A DNA stretch of 40,878 bases from Amycolatopsis alkalitolerans (GCF_006152065.1 NZ_VDFW01000047.1:1-40878); one strand, 5' to 3'. Positions 7,673 through 18,289 are shown, counted from the first letter of the stretch. Notes: generated from the letters alone by a model not told the origin. Made by a program: numbers and translations.

Positions 7673-9366
7673 CGCAGGTCCGCCTCGTCGGCGCGCGCGG
7701 CCCACTGGGCGAACCGCTCGCCGTCGGTGCGCTGCTCGTGGTACCTGCGCACGACCCGCTCGACGTAGCCGGTCAGCTCGTCGCCGGTGACCTTGTGCCC
7801 GCGCAGTTTCCGGCCGAAACCGGCGTCGAGGCCGAGCCCGCCGCCGAGGTGCACCTGGAAGCCCTCCACCTGGTTGCCGTCGGCGTCGGTGACGATCTGA
7901 CCCTTGAGCCCGATGTCGGCGGTCTGGATCCGGGCGCACGAGTTGGGGCAGCCGTTGATGTGCACCCTGACCGGATTGTCCACATCGGACTGGATAGCGG
8001 CGAGCCGCTCTTCGAGCGCGGCGACCAGTTCGGCCGCGCGGGCCTTGGTCTCCACGATCGCGAGCTTGCAGAACTCGATCCCGGTGCAGGCCATCACGCC
8101 GCGCCGCCACGGGCTCGGCTCGGTCGGCAGACCCAGCTCGGCGAGTTCGGCCTGGAGACCGGACACCTCGGCCTCGGGCACGTCGAGTACGACGAGCTTC
8201 TGTTGCGGGGTCAGCCGCACCCGGTTCGACCCGGCGCGCTCGGCGGCCTTCGCGGTGGCGATCAGCAGCGAGCCGGAGACGCGCCCGGCGATCGGCGCCG
8301 CGCCGACGTAGAACCTGCCGTCCTTCTGCCTGTGCACCCCGACGTGGTCCCGCTGCACCTCGGGTACCTCGGGCGCGGGGCCGTCGATCAGCCTGCGGCG
8401 CAGGTACCGCGATTCGAGAACTTCCCGGAACTTCTCCGCACCCCAGTCCTTGACGAGGAACTTGATGCGTGCCCGCGAGCGCAGGCGGCGGTAGCCGTAG
8501 TCGCGGAAGACGGCGAGGACGCCCTCCCAGACCTCGGGCACCTCGTCCCGCGGCACCCACGCACCGAGCCGCTGCCCGATCATCGGGTTCGTCGACAGCC
8601 CGCCGCCGACCCATACGTCGAAACCGGGCCCGTGCTCGGGATGCTGGACGCCGACGAACGCCACGTCGTGGATCTCGTGCGCGACGTCCGGCAGTCCCGA
8701 CACGGCGGTCTTGAACTTGCGCGGCAGGTTGGCGTACTCGGGCCTGCCCAGGTAGCGGCGCTTGATCTCGTCGATCGCCGGCGTGCCGTCGATGACCTCG
8801 TCTTCGGCGATTCCCGCGAGCGGCGAGCCGAGGATGACGCGGGGGCTGTCGCCGCACGCGGAGATGGTAGTAAGCCCGGCGCCTTCGAGCTTCTCCCAGA
8901 TCGTGGGCATGTCCTCGATCCGGATCCAGTGGTACTGCACGTTCTGGCGGTCGGTGATGTCCGCCGTGTCGCGCGCGTAGGTCTGCGAGACCTCGCCGAT
9001 CACCGTGAGCTGCTCGGTCGTCAGGTCGCCGCCGTCGACGCGGACACGGAGCATGAAGTACTCGTCGTCCAGCTCTTCGGGCTCGAGCGTGGCCGTGCGG
9101 CCGCCGTCGATCCCCGGCTTGCGCTGGGTGTACAGGCCGTACCAGCGGAACCGGCCGCGCAGGTCACCCGGGTCGATCGAGTCGAAGCCGCCGCCCGCGT
9201 AGATGTTCTCGATCCGGTCGCGGACGTTGAGCGGGTGATCGTCCTTCTTGGCGCGTTCGTTGGGGTTGAGCGGCTCGCGGTAGCCGAGCGCCCACTGGCC
9301 CTCGCCACGCCGCTGCTTACTGCGCGGGGCGCGGGCGGGAGAAATTTCGCGCGTCGGCGAAGCCAT
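7669..9366 (-). CDS. sirA: Ferredoxin-dependent assimilatory sulfite reductase (siroheme, 4Fe-4S)
   Basis: The 565-residue enzyme reduces sulfite to sulfide with six electrons from ferredoxin, using siroheme and a [4Fe-4S] cluster. The cluster ligands are in ACTGIEFCKLA and, further on, NGCPNSCAR, the usual C-x5-C ... C-x3-C pattern. The N-terminal GLYTQRKPG tyrosine and the ISACGDSPR cysteine correspond to the Tyr-Cys pair described in mycobacterial NirA/SirA. I chose ATG at 9366 because GGAGG at 9373-9377 (complement strand) lies 6 bases upstream. An in-frame ATG at 9402 has no ribosome site and would place that site inside the gene. It is the first structural gene of the operon, behind a leader peptide. 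Confidence 0.95.
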   Translation of the reverse strand: MASPTREISPARAPRSKQRRGEGQWALGYREPLNPNERAKKDDHPLNVRDRIENIYAGGGFDSIDPGDLRGRFRWYGLYTQRKPGIDGGRTATLEPEELDDEYFMLRVRVDGGDLTTEQLTVIGEVSQTYARDTADITDRQNVQYHWIRIEDMPTIWEKLEGAGLTTISACGDSPRVILGSPLAGIAEDEVIDGTPAIDEIKRRYLGRPEYANLPRKFKTAVSGLPDVAHEIHDVAFVGVQHPEHGPGFDVWVGGGLSTNPMIGQRLGAWVPRDEVPEVWEGVLAVFRDYGYRRLRSRARIKFLVKDWGAEKFREVLESRYLRRRLIDGPAPEVPEVQRDHVGVHRQKDGRFYVGAAPIAGRVSGSLLIATAKAAERAGSNRVRLTPQQKLVVLDVPEAEVSGLQAELAELGLPTEPSPWRRGVMACTGIEFCKLAIVETKARAAELVAALEERLAAIQSDVDNPVRVHINGCPNSCARIQTADIGLKGQIVTDADGNQVEGFQVHLGGGLGLDAGFGRKLRGHKVTGDELTGYVERVVRRYHEQRTDGERFAQWAARADEADLR

Positions 9367-9390
9367 GGAGATCCTCCGGATCATCGGAGG
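9364..9390 (-). promoter_or_regulatory. Hairpin sequestering the sirA ribosome binding site
   Basis: Read on the minus strand, CCTCCG (9390-9385), a 6-base loop, then CGGAGG (9378-9373) form a perfect 6-bp stem. The 3' arm contains the sirA Shine-Dalgarno GGAGG, and the sirA ATG begins 6 bases later. When folded, the site would be blocked. It lies about 80 bases downstream of a short leader open reading frame with a cysteine codon, which fits attenuation of translation. The folding itself is inferred from complementarity. Confidence 0.6.
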
Positions 9391-9468
9391 GCGTCGGCGC
9401 ATGGCGGCGCGGCGCGATCAGGCCGCGGCGACCGACGCCCGCTTCCAGCAGAATGGTGGTGGGTGGCG

Positions 9469-9555
9469 TCAGGCGAACGTGCGGCACAGCGCGCTGGCGA
9501 CACGCCGGAGGTCGACGTGGCGACGCGCCACGAGGAGCACACCGGCAAGAGTCAC
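9469..9555 (-). CDS. Cysteine-type actinobacterial leader peptide upstream of sirA
   Basis: On the minus strand a GTG at 9555 opens a 28-codon frame ending TGA at 9471-9469. Its C-terminal half reads RRHVDLRRVASALCRTFA. This closely matches the short leader peptides placed ahead of sulfur-metabolism genes in Streptomyces and relatives (R-R-H-V/I-D-L-x-R-V-A-S-A-L/I-C-R). A single Cys codon sits four codons before the stop, flanked by arginines. Internal GTG codons could give a shorter peptide beginning at MLLVARRH or MARRH; no strong ribosome site distinguishes them. The stop is 102 bases before the sirA start, leaving room for alternative RNA folds, including the hairpin over the sirA ribosome site. 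The likely role is sensing cysteine supply by ribosome stalling. Confidence 0.75.
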   Translation of the reverse strand: MTLAGVLLVARRHVDLRRVASALCRTFA

Positions 9556-9600
9556 GTTTTCAGGCTGCCATGCGCCCAGAAGGCGGTCCAGCCGCGTCCG

Positions 9601-9618
9601 CATGCTGGGAGCAGCATG
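9601..9618. promoter_or_regulatory. 18-bp palindrome between the sir leader and hemW
   Basis: CATGCTG, GGAG, CAGCATG forms a perfect 7-4-7 inverted repeat lying 46-63 bases upstream of the leader-peptide start (minus strand) and 80-97 bases upstream of hemW. It could be a binding site for a dimeric regulator of the sulfur operon or a small hairpin in an RNA. No regulator is identified. Confidence 0.4.
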
Positions 9619-9636
9619 ACGTCTCTTGACATGCCG

Positions 9637-9685
9637 TGAGGGGCCCCCTCATGCCCTTATCGGCCGTGAGGGGGTCCCTCACGGC
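9637..9685. repeat. Two tandem GC-rich inverted repeats immediately 5' of hemW
   Basis: The first is TGAGGGG-C-CCCCTCA at 9637-9651. The second is GCCGTGAGGG, 3 bases, CCCTCACGGC at 9663-9685 (10-bp stem). Both share the core GCCGTGAGGGG, so they may be two copies of one short palindromic repeat. They fall between the hemW TTGACA-like hexamer (9626-9631) and the chosen hemW start. If they are read as coding they give an implausible 24-residue extension (REGPPHALIGREGVPHG), a known type of start miscall in repeat-rich actinobacteria. Confidence 0.65.
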
Positions 9686-9697
9686 ACACTGGACGAC

Positions 9698-10819
9698 GTG
9701 TTCGGCGTCTACATCCATGTGCCCTTCTGCGCCACGAGGTGCGGATACTGCGATTTCAACACCTACACCGCGGGTGAACTCGGCTCGGCGGCGTCGCCGG
9801 CGTCGTGGTTGGAAGGGCTGAAGCGGGAGCTGGACCTCGGGGTGCGGCGGATCGGCGCGCGCCCGGCCGAGACCGTGTTCGTGGGCGGCGGGACGCCGTC
9901 GCTGCTGGGGGCGGACGGGCTCACCGACGTGCTGGACGCGGTCCGTGGCAGCTTCGGGCTGGCGCCGGGCGCCGAGGTGACGACCGAGTCGAATCCCGAG
10001 TCCACCTCGCCGGAATTCTTCGCCGGGATCCGCGAGGCCGGGTACACGCGGGTTTCGCTGGGCATGCAGTCGGCCGCGCGGCACGTCCTGCGTGTGCTCG
10101 ACCGGGTGCACACCCCGGGCCGTCCGGTGGCCGCCGCGAAGGAGGCGCGCGCGGCCGGGTTCGAGCACGTCAACCTCGACATCATCTACGGCACACCCGG
10201 CGAGCGCGTCGAGGATCTGCAGGACTCGCTGGACGCGGTGCTCTCGGCCGGTGTCGACCATGTGTCGGCGTACTCCCTGATCGTCGAGGACGGGACGGCG
10301 ATGGCCCGGCGGGTACGGCGGGGCGAGCTGCCGATGCCGGACGAGGACGTGCTCGCTCAGTACTACGAACTGATCGACGCGAAGCTGTCCGCGGCGGGTT
10401 TGAGCTGGTACGAGGTGTCGAACTGGGCCGCTTCCGAGGACGCGCGCTGCCGGCACAACCTCGGTTACTGGCGCGGCGGCGACTGGTGGGGCGCCGGCCC
10501 GGGCGCGCACAGCCACGTCGGCGGGGTGCGCTGGTGGAACGTGAAGCATCCGGCGAAGTACGCGTCGCTGCTGGCTGCGGGCGAGTCGCCGGAAGACGGC
10601 CGCGAGGTGCTGACCGAGGACGACCGGTACCTCGAGCGGATCATGCTCGAGCTGCGCCTTGCCGAAGGCCTGCCGCTGGACGCGCTGTCCGGTGAAGGCC
10701 TGCGCGAATCCTCGGCGGCGGCCTCCGACGGGCTGCTCGACCTGCGGGACGGCCGCGCGGTGCTGACCGACCGGGGCCGCCTGCTCGCCGACGCCGTGGT
10801 GCGCCGGCTGGCCGCCTGA
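9698..10819 (+). CDS. hemW: HemW-like radical SAM heme chaperone (coproporphyrinogen oxidase family)
   Basis: The 373-residue radical SAM protein begins FGVYIHVPFCATRCGYCDF, with the cluster ligands CxxxCxxC at residues 11, 15 and 18. It continues with VFVGGGTPSLL (glycine-rich SAM motif), TTESNPES and the SLGMQSAARHVL segment, plus the C-terminal HemN domain (YRHNLGYW-like RHNLGYWRGGDWWGAGPGAHSH). Short HemN relatives with this pattern act as heme chaperones (HemW) rather than oxidases, though annotations differ. I chose GTG 9698 because homologous N-termini start near here; an in-frame TTG at 9626 would translate two inverted repeats and is part of a TTGACA hexamer. It is divergent from the sulfur operon. 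Confidence 0.9.
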   Translation: MFGVYIHVPFCATRCGYCDFNTYTAGELGSAASPASWLEGLKRELDLGVRRIGARPAETVFVGGGTPSLLGADGLTDVLDAVRGSFGLAPGAEVTTESNPESTSPEFFAGIREAGYTRVSLGMQSAARHVLRVLDRVHTPGRPVAAAKEARAAGFEHVNLDIIYGTPGERVEDLQDSLDAVLSAGVDHVSAYSLIVEDGTAMARRVRRGELPMPDEDVLAQYYELIDAKLSAAGLSWYEVSNWAASEDARCRHNLGYWRGGDWWGAGPGAHSHVGGVRWWNVKHPAKYASLLAAGESPEDGREVLTEDDRYLERIMLELRLAEGLPLDALSGEGLRESSAAASDGLLDLRDGRAVLTDRGRLLADAVVRRLAA

Positions 10820-10851
10820 CGATCTCATCGTCTCGAACGTAGATCTCGCGG

Positions 10852-11787
10852 TCAGCTCCAGATGGTGACGTACACCGGGGGTTTGAAGCGCGACGGCGGG
10901 ACGCCGGCGCCTGGTGAGCGCATCACCTGCATCGCCGCCGGGGTGCCGAGGAAGTGCCGTAGCGAGGCCGCCGCCGTGGACAGGCGCTCGCGGGGGAGCG
11001 TGGTCAGATGCCAGCACAGCGTCGCCGGGGTGACGGGCGTCGGGATGACGGTGAGCTCGCCACGGCGTAGCTGGGGCGCGACCAGATGCTCGATCGCGAT
11101 CGACACCCCGGTCCCGCTCGCGGCGGCGGACCAGGCCGCCGTCTGGTTGGGGAACACGCTGATCTCCTCGTCGGGCACGCCGAGCCGGCCCAAGAGCCGG
11201 GCGGGTTCGCTGTCCGGATCGGCGCCCGAGGGGTCGAGTAACCAGGGCCATTTCGCCGGGCTCCCACGGTAGCGGGACCTCGGCGACGTGACCGCGACGA
11301 GCGAGCAGCGGAAGATCGGCGTGCTGTCGAGGCCGCCGTCGAGTTTCGGCCCTAGCGTCGCGTCGGCGAGCCTGCTGCCCAGCAGGACCGGCATTTCCGC
11401 GGTGCGGGCGAGCCCCGCCGAGGCGTCGACCGGCAGGCCGGATCTGGCGCTGAACGCCTCCAGCAGCGGGTTCGCGACGAACTCGGCGAGCGTGCTGGTG
11501 ACGGCGACCTGCAACCGTTCGGCCATCCCGTTGGCCTCGCGGACCGCGGCGTCCGCGTCCGCGCCGAGCGCGACCATCTGCGACGCGATCGGCAGCAGGC
11601 GGCTCCCGCCCGGGGTCAGCGTCATCCCGCCGGCGGTACGCACGATGAGCTTGTCGCCGTGGTGGTTCCGCAGCGCGGCGAGCGCCTGCGAGACGGCCGG
11701 TTCGCTCACCCCCATCGCCCTGGCGGCGTCGGTGACCGAACCGAGGCGGGCGACCAGAACGAAAGCGCTGAGCTGTCCGAGCGTCAC
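10852..11787 (-). CDS. LysR-family transcriptional regulator, divergent from the cox operon
   Basis: This 311-residue regulator has an N-terminal winged helix-turn-helix (residues about 3-62: LSAFVLVARLGSVTDAARAMGVSEPAVSQALAALR) and a LysR substrate-binding domain. It is transcribed away from coxM, with a 100-base shared upstream region containing an ATAAT-N6-ATTAT dyad. LysR-type genes at this position in CO dehydrogenase clusters (sometimes called coxR) are thought to control cox expression; that role is inferred here. The ligand is unknown. It ends 33 bases from the convergent hemW stop. Confidence 0.92.
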   Translation of the reverse strand: MTLGQLSAFVLVARLGSVTDAARAMGVSEPAVSQALAALRNHHGDKLIVRTAGGMTLTPGGSRLLPIASQMVALGADADAAVREANGMAERLQVAVTSTLAEFVANPLLEAFSARSGLPVDASAGLARTAEMPVLLGSRLADATLGPKLDGGLDSTPIFRCSLVAVTSPRSRYRGSPAKWPWLLDPSGADPDSEPARLLGRLGVPDEEISVFPNQTAAWSAAASGTGVSIAIEHLVAPQLRRGELTVIPTPVTPATLCWHLTTLPRERLSTAAASLRHFLGTPAAMQVMRSPGAGVPPSRFKPPVYVTIWS

Positions 11788-11828
11788 GAACTGAGTTTAG
11801 GCGCGTTCACGCCAGGTGACTTGCCTTC

Positions 11829-11844
11829 ATAATCGAACCATTAT
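11829..11844. promoter_or_regulatory. Candidate LysR operator upstream of coxM
   Basis: ATAAT-CGAACC-ATTAT is a perfect 5-6-5 inverted repeat and the only AT-rich stretch in the divergent region. It sits 42 bases upstream of the LysR start and 44 bases upstream of the coxM start. LysR proteins bind dyads of about this size close to their own promoters, so it is a good candidate recognition site. The promoter itself is not clear. Confidence 0.45.
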
Positions 11845-11887
11845 CCGGCGGTTGCCCATTCCGGCCTGTCGCGGAAACCTCGCCCCT

Positions 11888-12766
11888 ATGCAGGTACCCG
11901 CCCAGTTCCAGTACGAGAAAGCGACGAGCGTGGCGCACGCGCTGAGCCTGCTCGGCAAATACGGTCCGGAATCGAGGGTCGTGGCCGGTGGCCACAGCCT
12001 GATTCCCATGATGAAGCTGCGGCTGGCCCAGCCGCAGGCGCTGATCGACATCAACGACGTCGAGGAGCTCGGCAGGATCAGCGTCGAAGGGCACATGCTG
12101 TGCGTCGGCGCGATGGTCCGGCATGCCGCACTGCTGTCCTCGGCGGTGGCCGGTGAGCATTTTCCGATCTTCCACGACGCCGAGCGCATGATCGCCGACC
12201 CGATCGTGCGAAATCGCGGCACGATCGGGGGTTCGCTGTGCCAGGCCGACCCGTCCGAGGATCTTTCCGCGGCGTTCGCGGCCGTCCGCGCGGAAGCGGT
12301 GATCCAGGGCGGTGACGAACAACGTGTCGTCCCGGTCCGTGAGTTCTTCACCGGCCCCTACGAGACGGTCGTCGGCGACGGCGAGCTTCTCGTGCAGGTC
12401 CGCGTGCCGATCCGGTCGTCGGCTTCCGCCTACCAGAAGGTCGAGCGGCGTGCCGGGGACTGGGCGGTCGCCGCGGCCGGCGCCGAACTGCGGCTGGAGG
12501 GGGACACCGTCGCGGAGGCGGGGATCGGGCTGACCGCCGTGGGCGCGCGGAACTTCGTCGCCCCCGAAGCGGAGGAGTTCCTCGTCGGCGGCCCCGCGAC
12601 CGCCGAACGGTTCGACCGCGCCGGCGAGATCGCCGCCGAGCACTGCGAGCCGGTCGCCGACCAGCGCGGCCCGGCCGACTACAAGCGGCACCTCGCCGCG
12701 ACGCTCACCGCCCGCGCGCTCGGCGCGGCGCTCTCGCGCTGGCACGGCCGGCACCAGGAGGCATGA
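11888..12766 (+). CDS. coxM: Aerobic CO dehydrogenase medium subunit (FAD binding)
   Basis: CoxM carries FAD and passes electrons from the Fe-S subunit. The 292-residue protein has the flavin-binding motifs AGGHS (33-37) and TIGGS (112-116), and a C-terminal CODH flavoprotein domain (IGLTAVG, AEEFLVGG). Its length matches the approximately 288-residue Oligotropha CoxM. I chose ATG 11888 because an in-frame extension from 11816 would run through the LysR-type dyad and the N-terminus MQVPAQFQYEKATS fits the family. It overlaps coxS by ATGA. Medium, small, large is the standard coxMSL order. Confidence 0.93.
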   Translation: MQVPAQFQYEKATSVAHALSLLGKYGPESRVVAGGHSLIPMMKLRLAQPQALIDINDVEELGRISVEGHMLCVGAMVRHAALLSSAVAGEHFPIFHDAERMIADPIVRNRGTIGGSLCQADPSEDLSAAFAAVRAEAVIQGGDEQRVVPVREFFTGPYETVVGDGELLVQVRVPIRSSASAYQKVERRAGDWAVAAAGAELRLEGDTVAEAGIGLTAVGARNFVAPEAEEFLVGGPATAERFDRAGEIAAEHCEPVADQRGPADYKRHLAATLTARALGAALSRWHGRHQEA

Positions 12767-13229
12767 TGGAGATCAGCGTGACCGTCAACGGCACGGTCTA
12801 CCAGCGTGACGTGGAGCCGCGGCAGTTGCTCGTGCACTTCCTGCGCGACGAACTCCGCCTGACCGGCACGCACTGGGGCTGCGACACCTCGAACTGCGGC
12901 ACCTGCGTGGTGTGGCTCGACGAGGTCCCGGTCAAATCGTGCACGGTGTTCGCCGCGATGGCCGACGGGCACCGCGTGCGCACGGTCGAAGGCCTGGCGC
13001 AGAATGGTGAGCTCGATCCCGTGCAGCAGGGGTTCCGCGAATGCCACGGCCTGCAGTGCGGGTTCTGCACCCCCGGCATGATGATGACCGCCCGCTGGCT
13101 GCTCGACCACGATCCCGATCCGTCCGAAGAGGACATCCGGGAAGCGATTTCCGGTCAGCTGTGCCGCTGCACCGGCTACGAGAACATCGTCCGTTCGGTC
13201 CGCTGGGCGGCCGGGCAGGAGGTCCAGGC

Positions 13230-13233
<4 letters not shown>
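12763..13233 (+). CDS. coxS: Aerobic CO dehydrogenase small subunit (two 2Fe-2S clusters)
   Basis: The 156-residue protein has all eight cysteine ligands. The ferredoxin-type cluster uses Cys40, 45, 48 and 60 (GCDTSNCGTC ... SC). The helical-domain cluster uses Cys99, 102, 134 and 136 (QCGFC ... CRC). It relays electrons from the molybdenum site to FAD. Two adjacent ATG codons (12763 and 12766) are possible starts; the first overlaps coxM. The gene overlaps coxL as ATGA. Confidence 0.95.
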
Positions 13234-15607
<2,374 letters not shown>

Positions 15608-15608
<1 letters not shown>

Positions 15609-16312
15609 TGGCCGGCGAAGAACTGCTCGCGCAGGCCGACACGTTGCGAGCCGGCCGGCGGCCTTTCGTGCTCGCGACGGTCGTGCGGGCCCAGCGTCCG
15701 ACGAGCGCCAAACCCGGTGACCGCGCGCTCGTCCTGCCCGACGGTACGGTCGAGGGTTTCGTCGGCGGCCACTGCGCGGAATCGACCGTGCGGTCCCAGT
15801 GCATCCGGCTGCTCGGCACCGGGCAGTCGGCGCTGCTCCGGATCACGCCGGAGGAGATGGCGGAAAAGGCGGAGGAAGGCGTCGTCACCGTCGGGAACCC
15901 GTGCCTTTCCGGTGGGGCGCTGGAGATCTTCCTGGAACCGCAGTTGCCGCCCGCGCTCGTGGCGGTGCACGGGGACGCGCCGGTGGCGAGGGCCCTGGCG
16001 TCGGTTGGCGGGGCGCTCGGCTATGACGTGCGCCCCGCCGACCCGCTGCCCGAGGACGCGGACGCCGTGCTGGTGGCCTCACACGGGTGTGACGAGGAGT
16101 CGGTGCTGCGTGCCGCGGTGGCGGCGGGCGTCGGCTATATCGCGCTCGTCGCGAGCCGTCGCCGGGGCGCCGCGGTGCTCGAAGCGCTCGGGCTGCCGCC
16201 CGAGGCGGTGCACACCCCGGCCGGGCTGGACATCGGGGCGCGCACGCCCGCGGAGATCGCGGTGTCGGTCTATGCCGAGATGATCGCGTCACGTGGTGCC
16301 GCCGATGGGTGA
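15608..16312 (+). CDS. coxF: XdhC/CoxF-family maturation factor for the molybdenum hydroxylase
   Basis: The 234-residue protein has the N-terminal XdhC/CoxI domain (RPTSAKPGDRALV, GFVGGHCAE, with conserved Cys in GNPCLSGG) and a C-terminal Rossmann-like XdhC domain (ALVAVHGDAPVA, VLVASHGCDEES, YIALVASRRR). Proteins of this family bind the molybdenum cofactor and assist insertion or sulfuration. ATG 15608 shares one base with the coxL stop (TGATG). In Oligotropha the F gene lies after D and E; here it precedes them, so the letter is by family rather than order. Confidence 0.88.
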
Positions 16313-17162
16313 GACCGTTCCGGAGCTCGCCGCCGACCTCGCGGCGGCGGGCTACCTCACCGACGAGGCGCTCGCGACGGCGCTGTTCCTCGCGGTCCGG
16401 ATGCCGCAGCCGATCCTGCTCGAAGGCGAGCCTGGGGTCGGCAAGACCGAGGCGGCGAAAGCGCTTTCGGCGGCGCTGGACACGAAGCTCATCCGGTTGC
16501 AGTGCTATGAGGGGCTGTCCGCGGCGGACGCCCTGTACGAGTGGAACTATCCGCGGCAGCTGCTGGGCATCCGGCTCGCCGAGGCACGCGGCGAGGCACT
16601 GTCCGAAGCGGACCTGTTCAGTGAGGACTACCTGCTGGCCCGGCCGTTGCTGGCCGCGATCGAGCATCCCGGGCCGCGGCCGGCGGTGCTGCTGATCGAC
16701 GAGGTCGACCGCGCCGACGACGAGTTCGAGGCCTTCCTGCTCGAACTGCTCGCCGAGGCGACGGTGACGATCCCGGAACTGGGCACCCGCCGCGCGGTGC
16801 TCCCGCCGGTCGCGGTGCTGACCTCCAACCGGACCCGCGAACTGCACGACGCGCTCAAACGGCGGTGCCTGTACCAGTGGATCGCCCATCCCGGGCCCGA
16901 TCGCGTCGCCGCGATCATCCGGCTGCGGGTGCCAGGGGTCGCGGGCTGGCTCGCCGGACGGGTCGCGGATTCGGTGCAGCGGCTGCGGGGATTCGGCCTG
17001 TACAAGCCGCCCGGCGTGGCGGAGGCGATCGACTGGGCGTCGGCGCTGCACGTGCTCGGCGTCGAGGTGCTCGACGAAGTCGCCGTCCAGCACACGATGA
17101 GCACAATCGTGAAGTACGAAGAGGACAGGGAGATCGTCGAGTCGGCCGGGAGCTGGTGGTGA
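16305..17162 (+). CDS. coxD: MoxR-type AAA+ ATPase of the cox operon (CoxD)
   Basis: This 285-residue AAA+ protein has Walker A GEPGVGKT (41-48) and Walker B LLIDEVDRADDEFEAFLLELL, followed by sensor I (VAVLTSNRTRELHDAL), an arginine finger (KRRCLYQW) and the MoxR-type C-terminal lid. CoxD of Oligotropha is required for building the Cu-S-Mo centre, and the same role is inferred here. ATG 16305 overlaps the end of coxF by 8 bases; GTG at 16293 is an alternative. It overlaps the next gene, coxE, by four bases (GTGA). Confidence 0.92.
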   Translation: MGETVPELAADLAAAGYLTDEALATALFLAVRMPQPILLEGEPGVGKTEAAKALSAALDTKLIRLQCYEGLSAADALYEWNYPRQLLGIRLAEARGEALSEADLFSEDYLLARPLLAAIEHPGPRPAVLLIDEVDRADDEFEAFLLELLAEATVTIPELGTRRAVLPPVAVLTSNRTRELHDALKRRCLYQWIAHPGPDRVAAIIRLRVPGVAGWLAGRVADSVQRLRGFGLYKPPGVAEAIDWASALHVLGVEVLDEVAVQHTMSTIVKYEEDREIVESAGSWW

Positions 17163-18289
17163 GTGAGCTGGCCCTGCTCGCCGCGCGGTTCGCCGAGGTT
17201 CTGCGCGCCGAAGGGGTCGCGGTCGGCGCGGACCGGTCGGCGCGGTTCACCCAGGCGATCCTCCTTGTCCGGCCGGAGACCACGGACGAGCTGTACCGGT
17301 GCGCGCTCACCACGCTGGTGTCGGCACCGGACCAGATTCCCGTCCTGGACCGGGTGTTCGCGGCGGTGTTCGGCGGGGGCGATCCCGCTGACTTCCGAGG
17401 CGACCGTCCACAAGCGACTGTCGCGGGGAATAACCGCCAGGTGACCGCGAGCCGTGGCGAGCAGGGCCGGAAGGTCGAGCTGCCGACGTTCGGCAGTGCC
17501 GCCGAACATCTCGCCACCCGGGATTTCGCGGAACTCGAACTCGCCGAGCTCGCGCTGTTGCGCGATCTCATGCGGCGGTTCCGGATCGCGACCCCGCTGC
17601 GGCGGTCACGGCGCAAACGCGTCGCCTCCCGGGGCCGGCGCGTCGACGTGCGCGAGACACTCCGCCGGGCGCGGCGCAGCGGCGGCCAGCCGGCCGTGCT
17701 GCACCGGTGGGTGCCGCGCGAGAAACCACGGAAGCTCGTGGTGCTGTGCGATATTTCCGGTTCGATGGAGGCGCACGCGCGCGCGATGCTGCAACTGCTG
17801 GTGTGCGCGAACGTCGGTGCGAAGGCGGAGGTCTTCACGTTCGCGACCCGGCTCACGCGGCTGACGAAAGCGCTTGCCGCCGATCCGGCGAAGGCGATGC
17901 GGCAGGCAGGGGAGCAGGCACCGGACTGGTCGGGCGGCACCCGGATCGGCGCCGCGCTCAAGGAGTTCCTGGACTCGCACGGCGCGCGGGGGATGGCTCG
18001 CGGCGCGGTGGTCGTGATCATCTCCGACGGCTGGGAGACCGGCGGCACCGGGCAACTCACGGCGCAGATGGCCCGGCTCTCGCGGCTCGCGTACCGCATC
18101 GTGTGGGTCAACCCGCGCACCGCCCAGCCGGAATACCGGCCTCTGGTGGGCGGGATGGCCGCGGTGTGGCCGTACTGCGAGTTCGTGGTCAGCGCCCACC
18201 GCCTCGACGCGCTGGACGAGTTGCTCGCCGCCATCGGTGGCGCCTGTCACACTGACCCGCGCCCGGGAGTAACTCTTAGGGTAGCCTAA
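17159..18289 (+). CDS. coxE: VWA-domain protein of the cox operon (CoxE)
   Basis: The 376-residue protein has a helical N-terminal half and a C-terminal von Willebrand A domain with the metal-ion site DISGSM (Asp198 to Met203), followed by the T and D positions in WSGGTRIG and IISDGWETG. CoxE proteins pair with the CoxD ATPase in maturing the bimetallic active site. GTG 17159 overlaps the coxD stop. The last codons overlap an iron box for the next gene (18275-18290). No coxG or coxI gene follows. Confidence 0.92.
   Translation: MSELALLAARFAEVLRAEGVAVGADRSARFTQAILLVRPETTDELYRCALTTLVSAPDQIPVLDRVFAAVFGGGDPADFRGDRPQATVAGNNRQVTASRGEQGRKVELPTFGSAAEHLATRDFAELELAELALLRDLMRRFRIATPLRRSRRKRVASRGRRVDVRETLRRARRSGGQPAVLHRWVPREKPRKLVVLCDISGSMEAHARAMLQLLVCANVGAKAEVFTFATRLTRLTKALAADPAKAMRQAGEQAPDWSGGTRIGAALKEFLDSHGARGMARGAVVVIISDGWETGGTGQLTAQMARLSRLAYRIVWVNPRTAQPEYRPLVGGMAAVWPYCEFVVSAHRLDALDELLAAIGGACHTDPRPGVTLRVA

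Noticed and set aside
13041..13229. N-terminal extension of coxL
   Set aside because: It lies in another frame of coxS; ATG 13230 overlaps the coxS stop and starts the conserved CoxL sequence.
16865..17158. N-terminal extension of coxE
   Set aside because: It is an out-of-frame read of coxD; the GTG at 17159 overlapping the coxD stop is the natural start.
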